Notes: generated from the sequence alone by a model not told the origin. DNA of 64,000 nucleotides from Gentiana macrophylla (GCA_026214975.1 CM047810.1:91504560-91568559), one strand, 5' to 3'. Positions 1 to 13,734 are shown, numbered from the stretch's first letter. Made by a program: numbers and translations.

Positions 1-1800
1 CATCACGGGCAACACAAGAAAAAATACTACATTCTGACCAACAAATTAATATTAAAATAATATACGTAGAACCAACAAATAAATTATTACATTACAACCA
101 AAAATAACAATAAAATATTATATTTATAGTACATTGATTTTATGAGGTACTTTCCTCTATTTTTAGTTTAATAAGTTTAGTTGATCAATTATTCAATTTT
201 GTTTTCATAGTCAATAATTCTCCATGACCGATATGCGCGTGATCCGACTTCAAATACGCGACACTCAAAGATTTAGTTTAGACATTCTTAGTAAAAGCGG
301 GCCTAATGGTCTCAAACTTGATATTGGGTCTTGAATAGACATTGGTCTCAACATCGAGGCGGATGCACATTGAAGTAAATGAGGTCATCGAACCCCGCTA
401 AAAATAAGAATAATCTACATTTACCTATAGAAACATCTTTTGGACCCGTGAAATTACTTTGTAAAATATTCACGGACCCAGCACTCGACTATAATTTACG
501 GATGCACTCTTTTGCTCGGCATAGTAGACTTTATGAAGCGTAGTCGCTCTAAATACATCTACATTCATAAGTTGTCCGATGTCCCTTATAATCGATTCAA
601 AGTAAGATAATCACTGAAGCGGATCGAATATTCTATTCTAAGTGATCAAGACACTTTTGCTCCAATTCTTTCACGATTTTTGCTCATGTACTTCTATCCT
701 CGATGTTTCATATGGGAAATTTTACCTCTAATGTATGCATTTTTTTTTTACCTTTTCAGTCCATTTTTGTAACGTGTCAAGTTTGTCTTGGTTGTTATGC
801 AGGGTGTTAAACACGGGACACTTTGAAAAGAACATATAAAAAAAGACGTATGGGTGTGTAATAAGAGTGCCAAGATGAAATGTTGAGAACATAATTACAA
901 TAATCATGAAATAAAAATACAATATTCTTAATATGTCTGATAATCTATTAAATACGCCAGTAGAAAATAGATTAGTGTCATCTGAACTAGATTGATCTTT
1001 GAATTTTTGTTGCTATATTGGAATGTAATGGTTTTTCTTAGTACTTCTTATTCACAATAAGAGGGATAATTATCAAATGAAGAGTAATCCTGTTGATTAA
1101 CCAAAACTCAGAAGACTAACCTTTGAATTTGATGCACCGATGAAATATTAGAGTGTGACACCAATATTATTAGTGGATGACACCCTTTGAAAAAATATTA
1201 TCGGTGGGCACCCTTTGCAAAATAATGTTCATTGCTAATTATAAATTTATAATAAGTTCATTTACATGTATACATATTTTATGATCATTGTTCATTAGCA
1301 TCGAACTTCAACGATGAATTGTCATAATGTTTTAACGTGATTAAATAACCATGCATACAAAAATAGATTATATTATACTCATGTTGCATGAATAGTGATT
1401 ATATCATAATTTAAATATTTATTCACACGCTATCATACTTTTGTTTTTTAACAATTATTTTATTCCACATAACAACAACGATAATAACAAAATTATAAAA
1501 TACATTTCAAGTGCATTAAAGAAAATAAATACTACAATATCATACTTTCATTAATATAAGTAGTAATAACTTATCATACATGATAATTATAAATGTCATG
1601 AAAATATATTTTCACTACGATACAACATGCTGATAATTTTGTTCTAAATGGAAAAATATTTTTCATAAATAAAATTTCAAAACTTGAGCCATAAAACATA
1701 TGATGAAATACATGATATAGTCAATCTCATTTTGAAACATATTCGTCTTGTCTACTAACAAAACTGAACATCAAATTGACTTGTAATTGGAGTATTCTTG
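1..1800. other. AT-rich intergenic DNA, no gene recognised
   Basis: No reading frame here resembles a known protein; the open frames are short and of low complexity. Around 1150-1220 a phrase of the form GTG(G)ACACC followed by CTTTG occurs in loosely repeated copies, and near 443-478 a short inverted repeat (CCCGTGAA / TTCACGG) is visible. Neither is enough to name an element. Most likely old, decayed intergenic sequence. Confidence 0.6.
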
Positions 1801-2065
1801 AGGCCGGCCCGACATTTTTTTTGAGCTTTAAGGCCAAGTCGCGAATTAGGCATTTTAGTTCAAAATTACACACTTATCGATTCCAATTAGGAAAAGCAAT
1901 TTTTTTTTTGGGACTTTATCAATTAAAGTAAATTTTTTGGGTCTTTATATTAGATTTGATCGGATTGAATCTACACAGATTTGTTTTTCTTTAGGCGAAC
2001 ATGGCCGCCGGCACCGTTGGGCCTAAGACCACCGCCTCCTCCGCCTCAAGGTGGACCGGCCCTGG
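1801..2065. mobile_element. Possible hAT-type MITE remnant
   Basis: The left end carries AGGCCGGCCCGAC and the right end GGACCGGCCCTGG, which are roughly inverted copies of each other. GGGCCGGCCC-like ends followed by 'GGCC...TTAGGC' phrases are known from non-autonomous hAT-superfamily elements of plants. The GC-rich interior at 2001-2050, in an otherwise AT-rich region, fits an inserted element. I see no convincing 8-bp target duplication, so this is a tentative call; the frame starting at 2001 looks like chance coding inside it. Confidence 0.3.
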
Positions 2066-2276
2066 TTTTCTTAGTCCGGTAATGCAAAAAAGATGCCCTG
2101 AAAATATAAACAATTATTCGTATTATTACCTAAATTATACAGTATTACCAAAATATGTTATTAGAAAGTCATTAAGAATCCTGAAATGACTAAAACTAGG
2201 TTATCAATTATAAGATAACCCGAAAAAACATCAAAACATGAAACAAGAATCATTCTCAGTTAATATAATAATAATT

Positions 2277-2575
2277 TATCTTAGAAAAAAACGAACCAAA
2301 GTGATAGCCTTTAACAACGATAATGAAAAATAACTAACGGAAGGAAATAGACAAAGCACCAAATTTACGTGGTTAAATCAATATGACCTATATTCACAAA
2401 GTGAAAGAGAGAATATTATTATGTTGGAATCAGAAAATACAACTCTCTTGAAAAGGCAAAAGCCAAAATAGGCTAAGGCAATGAAGAGTTTATCTTAATT
2501 GGTAAATTGTAAAATAATAGGCTCAAGCCTATTATACACTAAGCCATTGTTGGCTCTTGCTCCCACTACTTAACA
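2277..2575 (-). repeat. 3' LTR of the gag-protease copia derivative
   Basis: Matches 3943-4271 along its length, sharing phrases such as GATAGCCTTTAAC near the left end, AGAGTTTATCTTAATT in the middle and AATAATAGGCTCAA near the right end. It ends ACTTAACA directly before CTCCACC, the reverse complement of a polypurine tract. The left boundary is eroded. Confidence 0.75.
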
Positions 2576-2755
2576 ATTCTCCACCGTGAGATAAAGTCCT
2601 GCATCCGAAATAGTCCACAAACTCAAAGTCTTCAAACAATGTCAAACAAGTTCAAGCCTTTGGTTGAACTTAACAAACACTACGTCACTTCATAATATCT
2701 AACTCTGAACATGATGAAATGTAGATTGCGAAAATGCCAATGACTGTGGATCCCT

Positions 2756-3890
2756 TTAAAATACACAAACTACTATACATGTAAGCTTTAATGACAACCA
2801 GGCGCATTTAATTACTTTCAAACTTCCACCTTCAGCGGTATACCTATCTTCAAAAGTCTCAAATATGCCCAAAGAGATGAGATTTTTCTTCAAATTTTGA
2901 ACATGTATGACTTGCGTAAATGAACAGACAACACCATCCCGTACCAATACCGGCAACTTTGCATATTGTCCCATCAAAACAACTCCACCTTGAATTGACT
3001 TATACGTGAGGCACATATGATACGTGCAACCAGAATCCAAGATCCTCTTAATTTATCATCATCAAAGAAAATCTCTCCATCACTTTCAACTTTTATGATA
3101 TTGACATGAGCAGACTCTTTTCCAATACTCTTTCTTTTCTTTACGTTTTTCTTTCTTCTTAAGTCGAAAGCAATCAAATTTGATATGCCCAATATTTTTA
3201 CAATAATTGCATATCAAATTTTTACATCTCGGATTCAAATCAAAAGTTTCACTATCTGCATCATTCTTAATTGTTCTCGCCCCAAATTACCAACATGTCT
3301 CGCATGACTACTACTTCCTTAGTTACCTCTTTATTAGTATACGATCTTTCGATTTCAAAATAGATTTACTTTCCTTGTAAGAAATAATATACTTACCATA
3401 AAGCATTGTTTATATAATATGTTTAAACGATTGGGGAAGTCAACACAATAACAACAGGGCCCGATCCTCATCATCAATCTTAACATCTATTTTACTCAAA
3501 TCCGTAAGCAGATGATTGAATTTATTCAAATGCAATAATATAGACGACCCTTCATACATACGAAACATATACAAACTCGGCTTACAAATAAAACCTATTC
3601 TCCACGGTTTTTTCCATATACAAGGATTTAAATTTTCCCCCACAAATCATTTGCAGTAACCTCAGTAGCTAGCTCTCTTAAAACCTCATCAAAAATACAT
3701 AAGATGATACATAACTTGGCCACCTTTTCGAGACCAGCAAACTCCTCACCTCACATATACTCTCACTTTTCCTCATTCCCAAGTAGCGCAACATCCAAGC
3801 CATCCCGAATCAGCACGGCCTCCGTCTTCAACTGCCACTTCTCGAAATTGACTTTTTTTTCAAATTTCTCAAAATAATATTTAGTTACCG
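2756..3890 (-). pseudogene. copia Gag-protease relic
   Basis: Read right to left. The Gag segment (3643-3440) contains the UBN2-type end 'LSKIDVKIDDEDRALLLLC'. A basic stretch with a broken CCHC knuckle follows (about 3230-3130). The protease start (3040-2756) carries the catalytic triplet in 'MDSGCTYHMC' and the usual downstream 'VIHVQNLKKNLISLGIF'. The frames are separated by stops and shifts, so no continuous polyprotein can be made. Gag packages the RNA and the aspartic protease would cleave the polyprotein. It lies inside the 2277-4271 element. The sequence stops shortly after the protease domain, which is where the element has lost its pol part. Confidence 0.75.
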
Positions 3891-3927
3891 TCATAATGGC
3901 TAATTTTCAAAAGCTCGGAAAACCTCG

Positions 3928-3940
3928 GCTCTGATACTAG
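3928..3940 (-). other. Primer-binding site, initiator tRNA-Met type
   Basis: On the minus strand this reads CTAGTATCAGAGC, one or two bases away from the standard plant copia site TGGTATCAGAGC. It lies directly inside the 5' LTR, as expected. Confidence 0.7.
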
Positions 3941-3942
3941 TT

Positions 3943-4271
3943 TGTTAAGAAAAACAAACTCGAGCGATAGCCTTTAACGACGGTAACACAAAATAACTGA
4001 CAGAAGGAAAAATACAAAACATCATATTTACGTGCTTGGAAATATGACCTACATCCACGGGCGAAAGAGAATATATTTCTATAGTGGAGAAATACAAAAG
4101 ATACAACATTAATGAAGCCTAAAGACAAAGGTTAAAATAGGCTAAGACAATTGAGAGTTTATCTTAATTTAAACATCTTAAAATAATAGGCTCAAACCCA
4201 TTATATACTTGGCCATTGTCGACTCTTAAAGCTCAATTGACGACATTGAACTTTGCTCTCACTACCTAACA
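3943..4271 (-). repeat. 5' LTR of the gag-protease copia derivative
   Basis: Direct repeat of 2277-2575. It starts TGTTAAG next to the primer-binding site and ends CTAACA. At 329 bp against about 299 bp it has accumulated small indels relative to its partner, so the insertion is not recent. Confidence 0.78.
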
Positions 4272-5186
4272 ATTTTCATGAATAAATACAAACAAGAAAT
4301 GATTATATATAGTATTATTTATCCTGATATAACTTAAAATACAAAGATTATTATCATCATGTAACATAAGTATATAATTATGTATGAACAAATAAAATTC
4401 ATGTATACTAACATAGCTAGCATAAATATTATTGTAGCTGTTTTAAAAAAATTATTGTATCGTAATAGAATATTTATTTATTTCATACAATTAAGTTGAA
4501 GTATAATTTGGTGTATCTTTGTGTGTTCTTTTATTATGTTAATAAAATTAAATATTAAAATCATGTATAAGTTTTTAACCACATATATTTGAATATTATT
4601 TAACTAAAAGTTGAACAATGTCATAGTTATTTAATATAACCGTTAATGATAAAAACATAATTGTCTAATTCCTGATGTAACATATGACTGATATTGTTAG
4701 ATGGTTTCTACCATAACGTGTTCTCATTATTTATTAACGTATCTATCAAATATAGTCGTTTTTTTATTTATTTATCAATTATTATCAAGCTTAAGATAAT
4801 ATTATGACATTCTCCTTTTAAATGATCAAGCGTTATACAAGAAATAGAACTTTGTATTACTCATGTTACATCAATCATAATTCTCCATCTACATGGTCAT
4901 GAAACATGATTGACAATAAATATCATAACAGATATTACTAGCAGCTAAAATAAAATAAAACTATTAAAATATATCTATTTAAAATTGCATACATGACTGC
5001 GGTTTGAATGCCTATGATAGAAACTTATAAAATATCCACACACACAAAAAACATGTACCAAAGATTTGAGACGAACCCCTTATTTGTTCAAGTCAAATAT
5101 ACGATTACGTACCCAATAATTCTAATCATATTAAAAGGAAAGTTAAATGTAACACGTAATACTAATAATTCCAATCATGGCGCATC
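4272..5186. other. AT-rich intergenic DNA, nothing recognised
   Basis: Strongly AT-rich sequence without coding features, repeats or element ends that I can support. The small open frame at 5008-5190 has no recognisable content. Confidence 0.6.
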
Positions 5187-6558
5187 TTGACGAATCCAGG
5201 CTCTTTGACGGCTCAAGTGTTACATGCGAAATACTTTGAGGATAGTACAATTCTTGGGACCGGTCTAGGAGCAAGACCATCTTATCTGTGGAGCAGTATT
5301 CTTGAGGGATGGGACCTCCTGTACAACGGCTTGCGGTGGCGAGTGGGGGATGGCGAGTCAGTGTATACTTTTCTTGATGCTTGGATTAATCGGCAACCTT
5401 CATTTAAGTATACCATTTGCGGGCATGAGGTTCCGGCGGAGACTCCATGTTTCGGATCTTTTATACCTGGATCGAGGTTGTGGGATGTGCAGAAAATGCG
5501 ACGTGAATTTCGGCCATGGGAATCTGACGCCATATTGGCAATTTACTGTGGCCCCGGAAGGGCATTCGGATCGACGAATATGGCATTATGATCGCAAGGG
5601 AGTGTATACTGTCCGGTCTGGTTATTTTTTAGCTTTGTCGCTTTATCGGCCATCGTCGGGTGTAGGATCTTCTAGCTCGGCAGCCCAGGGCCAGGTTTGG
5701 AAAAGTTGTTGGCATCTCTCTGTCCAGCCGCGTATCCAGCATTTTTTGTGGTGTTGTTTATATGATTTTCTTGCTATCGGTCGAGGGCTGCGGAGGAGGA
5801 ACTTAGGTGATGGTCTTTGCACTGGCATGTGGGGAAACCTTAAAAACACTACGACATGTTCTATTCGAGTGTGAGTTGGCATTAGAGTTTGGCGAGCGGC
5901 GCCCGTTTGGTGGTGCTCTACAAAGCGTCTTCGCTCTGCATCATTTGCGGAGTTTTTATGCATCGATAATTGAGCGGGGTGTTCGAGGAAGCAACCAGGT
6001 TCGTGTGGCTTATATGGGGAATTAGGAAGGCTGTTGTTCGGCGGTCTTTGATGATCGGCTAGTCTATATTTACGTGGTATCGCGCGCGTCTTTGGTAGCA
6101 TCAATTGTGTATGTAAGCGGCAATGGAAAGTTATCGGTCTCAAGATCTGGGCCAACATTTGCCGGGCGATGGTCGAAACGCAGCCAGGTTGGGTAAAGTG
6201 CAATGTGGATCGTCGATTACGAGAGGCAGTGCAGGTATTTGCGAGGGTAATCTTCCGTGACTCACAAGGATTTGTCTTGCACTCCTTCTCGTACCACTTG
6301 ATCCTAGTGACCCGGTGGAGTATATGGAGCTTAAAGCAATTTCTTTGGGTTTGGCGAGGCGCAACACTTAGGATTCTCGGTTGGAGGTGGAGTGATTGTT
6401 TGGCGTGCATAGCACTTTAAATCGACTGAGGGAGGACCTCACCGCTCGGGGTTGCTTACTTGAGGATTGTTTGGCGGTTTTATGCAGTTTTGAGTCTTTC
6501 TTTTTTTCTTTTATTCGGCGTGTGGGAATGTCCCGGCACGACCACGACATGGATTGTT
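5187..6558 (+). pseudogene. LINE (L1-type non-LTR retrotransposon) 3' relic
   Basis: Three consecutive domains of a plant LINE ORF2 end can be followed across frameshifts. At 5187-5560 is the post-RT region with 'AKYFEDSTILGTGLGARPSY' and 'LRWRVGDGESVYTFLDAWI'. At 5560-5900 is the zf-RVT zinc-binding region, with 'DRRIWHYDRKGVYTVRSGY' in one frame and 'RHVLFECELA' in another. At 6169-6555 is a decayed RNase H domain ('GWVKCNVD' then 'RVIFRDSQGF'), continuing past the stop at 6418. The RT catalytic core would lie upstream and is missing, so this is a 5'-truncated copy. The base composition is clearly more GC-rich than its surroundings. The 6564 LTR element begins immediately after it. Confidence 0.82.
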
Positions 6559-6563
6559 AGTTT

Positions 6564-8235
6564 TGAAGGATGCGGTTCTTAGATCTAAGCGAATTAGATC
6601 TACGCAGCGTGATGGATCACGATTTATATATCAAAACACATAATTAAAGGACTTAAACTACTACAAGGGGGTTTAAGATCATGTTACCAATAACGGGAAG
6701 AGAAGCCTTGATCTTCCGATGTGTTCTCCAATGGTTGGTGGACACCCTTCTTGATACTACGAACCTCCTTGATATGCAACACCAAGAAAAACTCAAGTTT
6801 TTCTTCCTCTAAACCCAAGGCAAGAAGAAACTAATTATTCCTCTCTTTTATTTGATATGGTGAAATTTTTCAATGCAAATTTCCCTTGGAATAACTCTCC
6901 TTTTATAGGAGAGTAAATCATAACCTCAAAGTATTAATCAATTAAATAATTAATTAATTAATCAAAATAAAAGATATTTTCATTAATGACTAATTGTGAC
7001 ATGTATTGACCAATAGGAAATCAAATAACAAGTCATCCAACCAATCACATAACAAGAATATCTTTTATTTTCCATAACACAAGAAAATTAATTCTTGTGC
7101 TAAAAAAAAGACCTTAGCGCCACTTTTAGGGTTTATTAGCCCACACAAAATGCCTTTTATGTGTATTATATTATTTAGCCCAACTAAATAATATTCATGC
7201 ATATCAATTAATTAGCCCGACCAATTAATTATCACTTTGAGGCCCTAATAACAAGATTATTAGTCCGATTACGAAAGCCACATCGGGGACCATGGACTAT
7301 AACCGGTAGCTCAATAATTAATTATTCATCGAGCGAGAATAAGTACATTAATTATTAATTCGGGATTACATACCATAAACCCGGCGAACTCTACTCTCAA
7401 CCCATAGAGTGAATAAGCGTCCATTGATATAATCACTACATACGGATTAACCCTCCATAGACTATCCATTATGAGTGGGAAGTCTCCGTGAACCCAACTC
7501 GAGAATATCTTATCCTTATTTACCATCAACCCGATGATCAATTAGTACACATATCCGACTAGTAGCTAATTAGTCAAATGTGAACTCCGGGATCGATCAC
7601 TTTCTCAGGGCTAACAAATAAGGGATTTTGTCTTTCTACTTCCTTGAGGAAGGAATGGATTCCATGTTTGTGAAAATCGAAACTACTCACTCGTGGAGAT
7701 AGTGCCAATGAGAAGTGGCTTGGAACACATATTCAAGTGAACCGTAACTAACACATCAAACACTACCCCGAGACAAGCAGCACCCTGTGATCACCTCAAG
7801 ATTAAGGTTGATCCATATATGATCATCTAATGATTTAATAAGATTCATCGATTACGGAATTATATCGGGAAATTCGGATTAAATCGGTCGATTACTATAT
7901 GAATGCCATCATATATAAATGCCCCACGTAGTACCCTCTACCGGCAGTCCGGATAAGACTATCACACCACAAGGTGTTAGGCGCGTGCGGTGTTTTAATC
8001 AAGAGACCACTAAACTCTGATTAAGTTCACCCACGGACTAACGATTTAAGTATATCACCACTAACTCAATCCTCACGTGCATGCCATGCCCTTGAGTTAA
8101 GCGATTACATCTTGATATACTTAGGGTTTGCGTGATGTATTACTTACAAGCACAAAGCAAGTAATAATGTGAGATAAATTCTGTCATCCATTAAAAACAA
8201 TTACACAAATTGTCTTTCGGACACTACATCTAACA
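6564..8235 (-). repeat. 3' LTR of the LARD-like element
   Basis: Begins TGAAGG and ends TAACA on the plus strand; in its own orientation it starts TGTTAGATGTAGTGTCC. A TATA box (CTATAAAAGG) lies on the minus strand at 6899-6908. Its first 420 bp match 13735-14156. The start in its own sense resembles that of the LTRs at 27535, 54208 and 57211 (TGTTGAAATAGTGTCC), suggesting related families. Confidence 0.8.
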
Positions 8236-11200
8236 ATCTCCCACTTGCGAAATGACAAGTAACGATTGTTTTTAGAGCACACCCCTTCTCATCTTATTCA
8301 CAACACTCTCCCACTTGCTCTAAAAGCATATGAGACATATCCATCAATGTCATTGCCCTCCAAGCACTCGACTTGGTACCTTTGATTAGCTAGGTTGTCG
8401 ACTAGAGGCGATCTTTAGGATTGAAACGTTGTCGGTCCTTCCAATCGAGCGGTACTCTCTCTCAATATGCTTTTGACTTATTGTGACCGAGAAGATCCTT
8501 CTAAGCTATCTCTTCTTTGTTTTCACAATGAAGTGATATCGAAACTTATGAGACACTGGAATTACTCCCAGGACCAAAAAGGAAATTCTAAGCACTATGA
8601 GTAAACAGGAGCCGAGATCAACTTAATGATCATCCTTGTCGACTACAAGTGAGAATCGATTGTAGTCAACCATATTCAAGTTTGCACCTGAATATACAAG
8701 CATATGATTCCTCGTTCTCTAACGATACTTGAGGGCGTAATAAACCGCTACTTATTGCTCGAATCCAAGATTCAAGCGCAATTGACTTCGTTTTAAGTGA
8801 CTTGCCCTTATCCCGGAGAGACTATCCCATTTTCTCTTTATCCGAAGATTTGGAGAATCATTCACGAGAGGTAGGGTAGGTCTACTCTCGATGAATCTTT
8901 GCAACCATATATGCATAATCATCTTATTCAATAAGATAGGTGGGATAGCCAATGACTCATTCTCGTGAATTTGACGAATCAAATTCTTAGAATATAGTCC
9001 AATTCTCTCATCGAGAGAATCTTGGCGTGTCGATTTCCGACTTCATATAGCACACCCATATTGTTTCCAACCGTTTTAGTGTTATCATTTATGAACACTA
9101 ATGCTACTACTTTACCAATATTGATATCCAGTCTACGAAAAACTTATCAATATTTTGGTCAAGTCCACATATTTTAAAACATGTGACTTTTAAATGACCG
9201 AGAGGTTCTCTTAAATCCACAAAGGATATAAGCCATGGCGAGGCTTCCTACCAATGGTTCTTTACGAATAAATTAAGATATCGTTAGTCTTGCAAAAAAG
9301 GTATTAGGGAATCACCCCTATCTTACCTTTGTAACGAATCCGTTATTCATTCTCGGCTAAAACCATACATTACGAATGAATTGATTCCGTTGTTAAACAA
9401 GAAAGTCTCAGGGAATCACCCATATTTTACGCTTTCTAACGAAATCTAGCAAGGCCCAGTGGCGAGAGAGTTCAAGGTGCAGTTAACTCTCTGCTTGTCG
9501 GAATCACCTTTATACCACTCAACTTTGCTTGTTTGAAAGTTTAAACTTTCCTATTCATTTGTCTCTTTTCTATGTAGATTGCTCCCCGGGCCTGAGACAC
9601 TCGGGTGGTTCTGATAGGCGAACAAAGCTGGAGTACAAAAACTCCACTTACGGGGTTAAAATTTGTCAAACCAACCTCATGATCGAGAATCTATCACGAC
9701 CTTAGGAGAGCCATAGGTTATCAATCACCCCAGACCGTAAAGTCCACAATATTACAATGGGTCAATGGTTAAACCATACTCCCAACTGCGTGGTGGATTG
9801 ACTTCACGATCTAGTAGTATTTATCGAGTGTAATCACCAACAACCGATGTTGGGCGTGGTACGATTAAATCGGATAGTAACTACCTTTGGGTAACCGTAC
9901 TCAAGGTTTAAGGTTGTTATTTATAGATTCTATCGAAAGGCTTGTGACAGTTCAACCGTCACTTTACGATCTCAAGAATCTTATAATCAACCTTCACTCG
10001 TCTCATTAAGATATTTCACGAGGCAGTCACAATCACGAGCGTGTATGCGCAAAATCTCGATCCTACCTTCAAGCATTAAATGCTAAATGCTTACATTCAT
10101 GGAAGTGGTGTGAACCGAATTCACTCATTATCCATAAATTCACTTGGCATCTTCTAGGTAGACTTCTCGGTTTACATAATAATGTTAACCGTTATTTTGC
10201 AACCAATTATCTTAATCGAGTTTAACGATTGTATTGTAGCACATTAATAACTATATCGAGGCAAGTCTATGGTTTCATCCTCGGTGAGAAACATTCCACT
10301 ATGAGGCGAGGCCGAGCATCGATCCCAAGACTATCGATAGCTATTTACCCGAGCATGGAATACTCTATTCTCTGCTAAAATCGAGACTCATCACATATTC
10401 TTTTGATAAACTAAATCACGTTTGAGTAGTTATCCGGACAAAATGTCACCACTCAAAAACTCCCACTAGCTTGTATCTCTCACTAGACCCGAAAGGTCAT
10501 GGTGAACAAGCTATGTTACCCTTCAAATCTATTACCCTTTCCCGATTGAAAGGAAACTTAGTCATTGTTCCTTTGAGATAGTGTTCTAGGCGGGAGATAG
10601 GAATCACCCTTAGCGATCGTCGGTCTTATATCTAGGATATATGCACTAATTAATAGATATTGAAAGGTAAAAGCTTATCTTAATCTGAAACCTTTTACCT
10701 TTAATAGTTTTAGATGTGTTACACATACTTATTAAATTGTTCTAAGTGGTTCGACTTTATCAAACAAAAGTCCGAGTCTCGGATTAAATACTACAAATGT
10801 CATGTTCACTTTCTATGAGGCAACAATATATCGAGTTGAAAGTGAATCCATTTGTTTCAACGAATCTGTAAGCGAGAAAAATAAATTTTACTAATGATAT
10901 TCAAGGATAGAATCAAATTCATTTCCTTATATCACTCCCATTATTGTAGCTTGAAATTGCGCTCGTTGTTACTCTGTTAATCGTTAATGCACAGCTTCCT
11001 TGTTCTTCAAAAGAACTAAGCTACAGTCAAGTTTACTCGGTTAAGAAAGTCGCTAAGATTCATTGGTTAGTGATCCGAAATCACTTTCCTTATCTATACT
11101 TTCTTTAATTAATATTTCGGTTTAGCCTTAAAACTTTAGTTAAGATGATTAACACTTATAGATATTCTTTCCCATTCTTAACTTTCCTTAAAAGGAAAGC

Positions 11201-13719
11201 AGTCTTGAACTAGCGAGTTCTTTAGAGTGAGACACTACTCGTGAGCTGTAGGATGTCTAATGAAAGTGTTACCCGGTGGGACTAATTTTCTAATAAATTA
11301 GAAAAACATAGGATAAAAGCTCCCACTAGTTTTTTCGGTTCCAAATACCGTCTAACTAGCGACACTTTAATTTATGATTCTCCAATTTTTCTATTAGAAA
11401 ATTTCTCGTGTAGACAACACACCATTAAAATTCACTAGAAGAATTTTATCGTCCCGATCATCTTTCAAGCGACTACGATCGTCTCTCGATCAACACGATT
11501 GACAACAATGACATCATTATTTACGTCACTTAAGTCTTGGCGGCTCCAGAAAATATCTCTTCGAAAAATTAATCGCATGTAAGATCAATAAGTACAACGT
11601 TCTAGTTACTTACCACTTTTAACGAAGTCATTACTAGTCAATTTTACCTTTAGCGAGTCTAGCACCACTGAGAGATATATAAATAGTTGTAAATAAAATT
11701 GATGGAAGATAAATCCAAATCATACACTACTAATAAATTTTAGGAACATAAACTAAGTACATATAGTCTATCCTACCGTTCCAAGGATTTAATCTAACAC
11801 CTCGATGCGCCTTTAGGGTAGGTCAAAGAGGTTTCGATTAATATTGAAGATCGAGTTGAGAATCGAACATCTCATTTGTGATCGTCAATCACCTTTCCTT
11901 TTCAGCCAATGTACTACCAAAAATACCCTTTATGAGTGTGACCTCTTGTCTCGATTTTAGGTAGACCCGAGTGTGCACTTAGTGGTCGATCGGTGACCAG
12001 CCAATCCCAAAATCCTATCCTTTGGAGACCAAGCCTTGAATTTTGATAGCGGTGAAGGCCTTCCTTAGGGGCGAAAATCAAAGCCGACGCAGCGTCACCA
12101 TTCTCTCCGTTGCTTGTGTCAACATAGAGGCGTGGGGGTCATTTGTCGCCTCTCCGCTCATACTCAATATTTTGAAAAAGTGGTGGGTTTCTTGATCCGC
12201 GTTTTGGACTTGATGTTACATTAAGGAACAATAAATCATAGGCCGAATGTTGTCGGTTATGTGGGCTAGCCCACCCGACCTATTCGTTAGAACATGTATG
12301 ACCGTCGGACGGGTCAAGGCTATGAGCTCCGTTGAGCCGTAGTGGCTCTACGGATGGCTCAGTGTTGCGGACCCGTGCAAGCGCCACACGTGGAGGGTGA
12401 AGTCGATTGAGCCGTAGCTCTGTTGACCACCCAACCGTGGTTAAACCACTTTCGAACCTGTTTGCCCGTGATTATCAATCCTTAAACATCAAACATTCAC
12501 GTAGACACTACTGGAACAAAAGCGTAATCTCGTCTTAGGTAGGTGGAATTCACGAGAATCCAACACCTTAACCACGAGGTTTCGATTTTACTCCTTATGC
12601 TTTTACGCAGTGGGATTCACGAGAATCCATCACCCAACCTCGACGATTGAAAAAAAACGTGTTCCTCGGTTTTACCTAATTAGTTTCTAATTAATATCAA
12701 ACAATTAATTAAAACTAATCGTGTGTGTTTTATACATGCTTAACTAATTCATCGAATTAATTTCTACATGTATGCATATGGAGTGGAATTCATGATATGA
12801 TGCATGTCATGGCAATTTTCGGTTCTACTCATACAATCTACACATGTATACTAGGGGCGGAAAATAAACACGAGATGGGCCGTTGGCACGGCGCAACTAA
12901 TCTATTCGAAAATAAATTAGAAAACCTAATCTGCAGCTGTTTAGAATCTTCGACGATCGGCATATCAAACGAACTCGGATCGGGACGAAACTTTCCAGAT
13001 CTGATCTTCATTCTTCGAATTCAAGATGGACGGTCGGATCGGAGCTTTGACTTGTCAATCTTCCTCAGTGAGCCGCCCAACTTGCTGCTGAAAGCAGACT
13101 CTTACAACAGCACATCATTTACTTCCCGAGGTCGATCGGGATCAAGATGAATCCCGATCGTCCTAAAAATTTTATCTCACCTCCATAACTCCATGATTAT
13201 CGATCTGACCGGTCGGATATTTGTTTCAACGGTCAATACGTTCCAGAAAATCGAGGAAGTCACAGTTAGGGTTTCTGTGAATCCTGCGTTTTTCTGTTAC
13301 AGCTGCCTCTTCTCATCAACGAACGGACATCCAAACGGACTCTGATCGACGCCAAATTTTGTGGGATTTTTCACCAACTTCAATCTTGATTCTGACCGGA
13401 GGGATCTTCGTTTTAACGGCTCAAACAACGGAAAAATGAAAAGACTAAACAGCTACTGTACAGAATCTATTTTCTGGAAATTAAACTTGCAATAAAATAA
13501 ATTACATAATTTCATATACTCTATGTAAACAGAAATTTTCATCGTTTATATGAGTTTACCATAAATCTAACGGGTAAACAGATGCCAACCCCAATCCATC
13601 TCTTCAACCATAACAATTAATCATTATCAATGCATAAAACAATAAATAAAGATTTACCTACTTGCAATTCCACTCATTTAAATCGTTTAATTATGATTAT
13701 TTACTATAAATCGTGAGAA
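8236..13719 (-). other. Interior of the LARD-like element, apparently non-coding
   Basis: About 5.5 kb without recognisable protein domains. Short phrases recur, for example GGGAATCACCC and variants near 9310, 9415 and 9500, and the dyad GGATTCACGAGAATCC in near-identical form at about 12550 and 12612. The end next to the primer-binding site (12800-13700) is richer in GC and contains a 117-codon open frame on the plus strand (12797-13150), opposite to the element. I regard that frame as chance because it has no family resemblance. Confidence 0.6.
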
Positions 13720-13734
13720 CCTTTCGATACCACA
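13720..13734 (-). other. Primer-binding site of the LARD-like element
   Basis: Minus strand TGTGGTATCGAAAG, related to the tRNA-Met initiator site TGGTATCAGAG, directly adjacent to the LTR start at 13735. It fixes the element as minus-strand. Confidence 0.6.

Larger units (their letters stand above)
2277..4271 (-). mobile_element. Ty1/copia deletion derivative with gag and protease only
   Basis: Two similar direct repeats (about 2277-2575 and 3943-4271) bracket a 1.37 kb interior read on the minus strand. In order from the right are a primer-binding site, a Gag region, a zinc-knuckle/basic region and a protease start, then a purine-rich tract (GGTGGAGAAT) against the left repeat. Integrase, reverse transcriptase and RNase H are absent between protease and the 3' LTR, although about 180 bp of 3' untranslated sequence remains. 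It is therefore an internally deleted, non-autonomous copy. Both repeats begin near TGTTAAG or ATCTTAG and end in TAACA. The outer flanks do not give a clean 5-bp duplication. Confidence 0.78.

Noticed and set aside
5643..6410. 255-codon minus-strand frame over the LINE relic
   Set aside because: It is the antisense shadow of the LINE zf-RVT and RNase H sequence, whose plus-strand reading is recognisable in several frames.
12797..13150. 117-codon plus-strand frame in the LARD-like element
   Set aside because: It lies antisense to the element's own direction in a GC-richer leader region and resembles no known protein.
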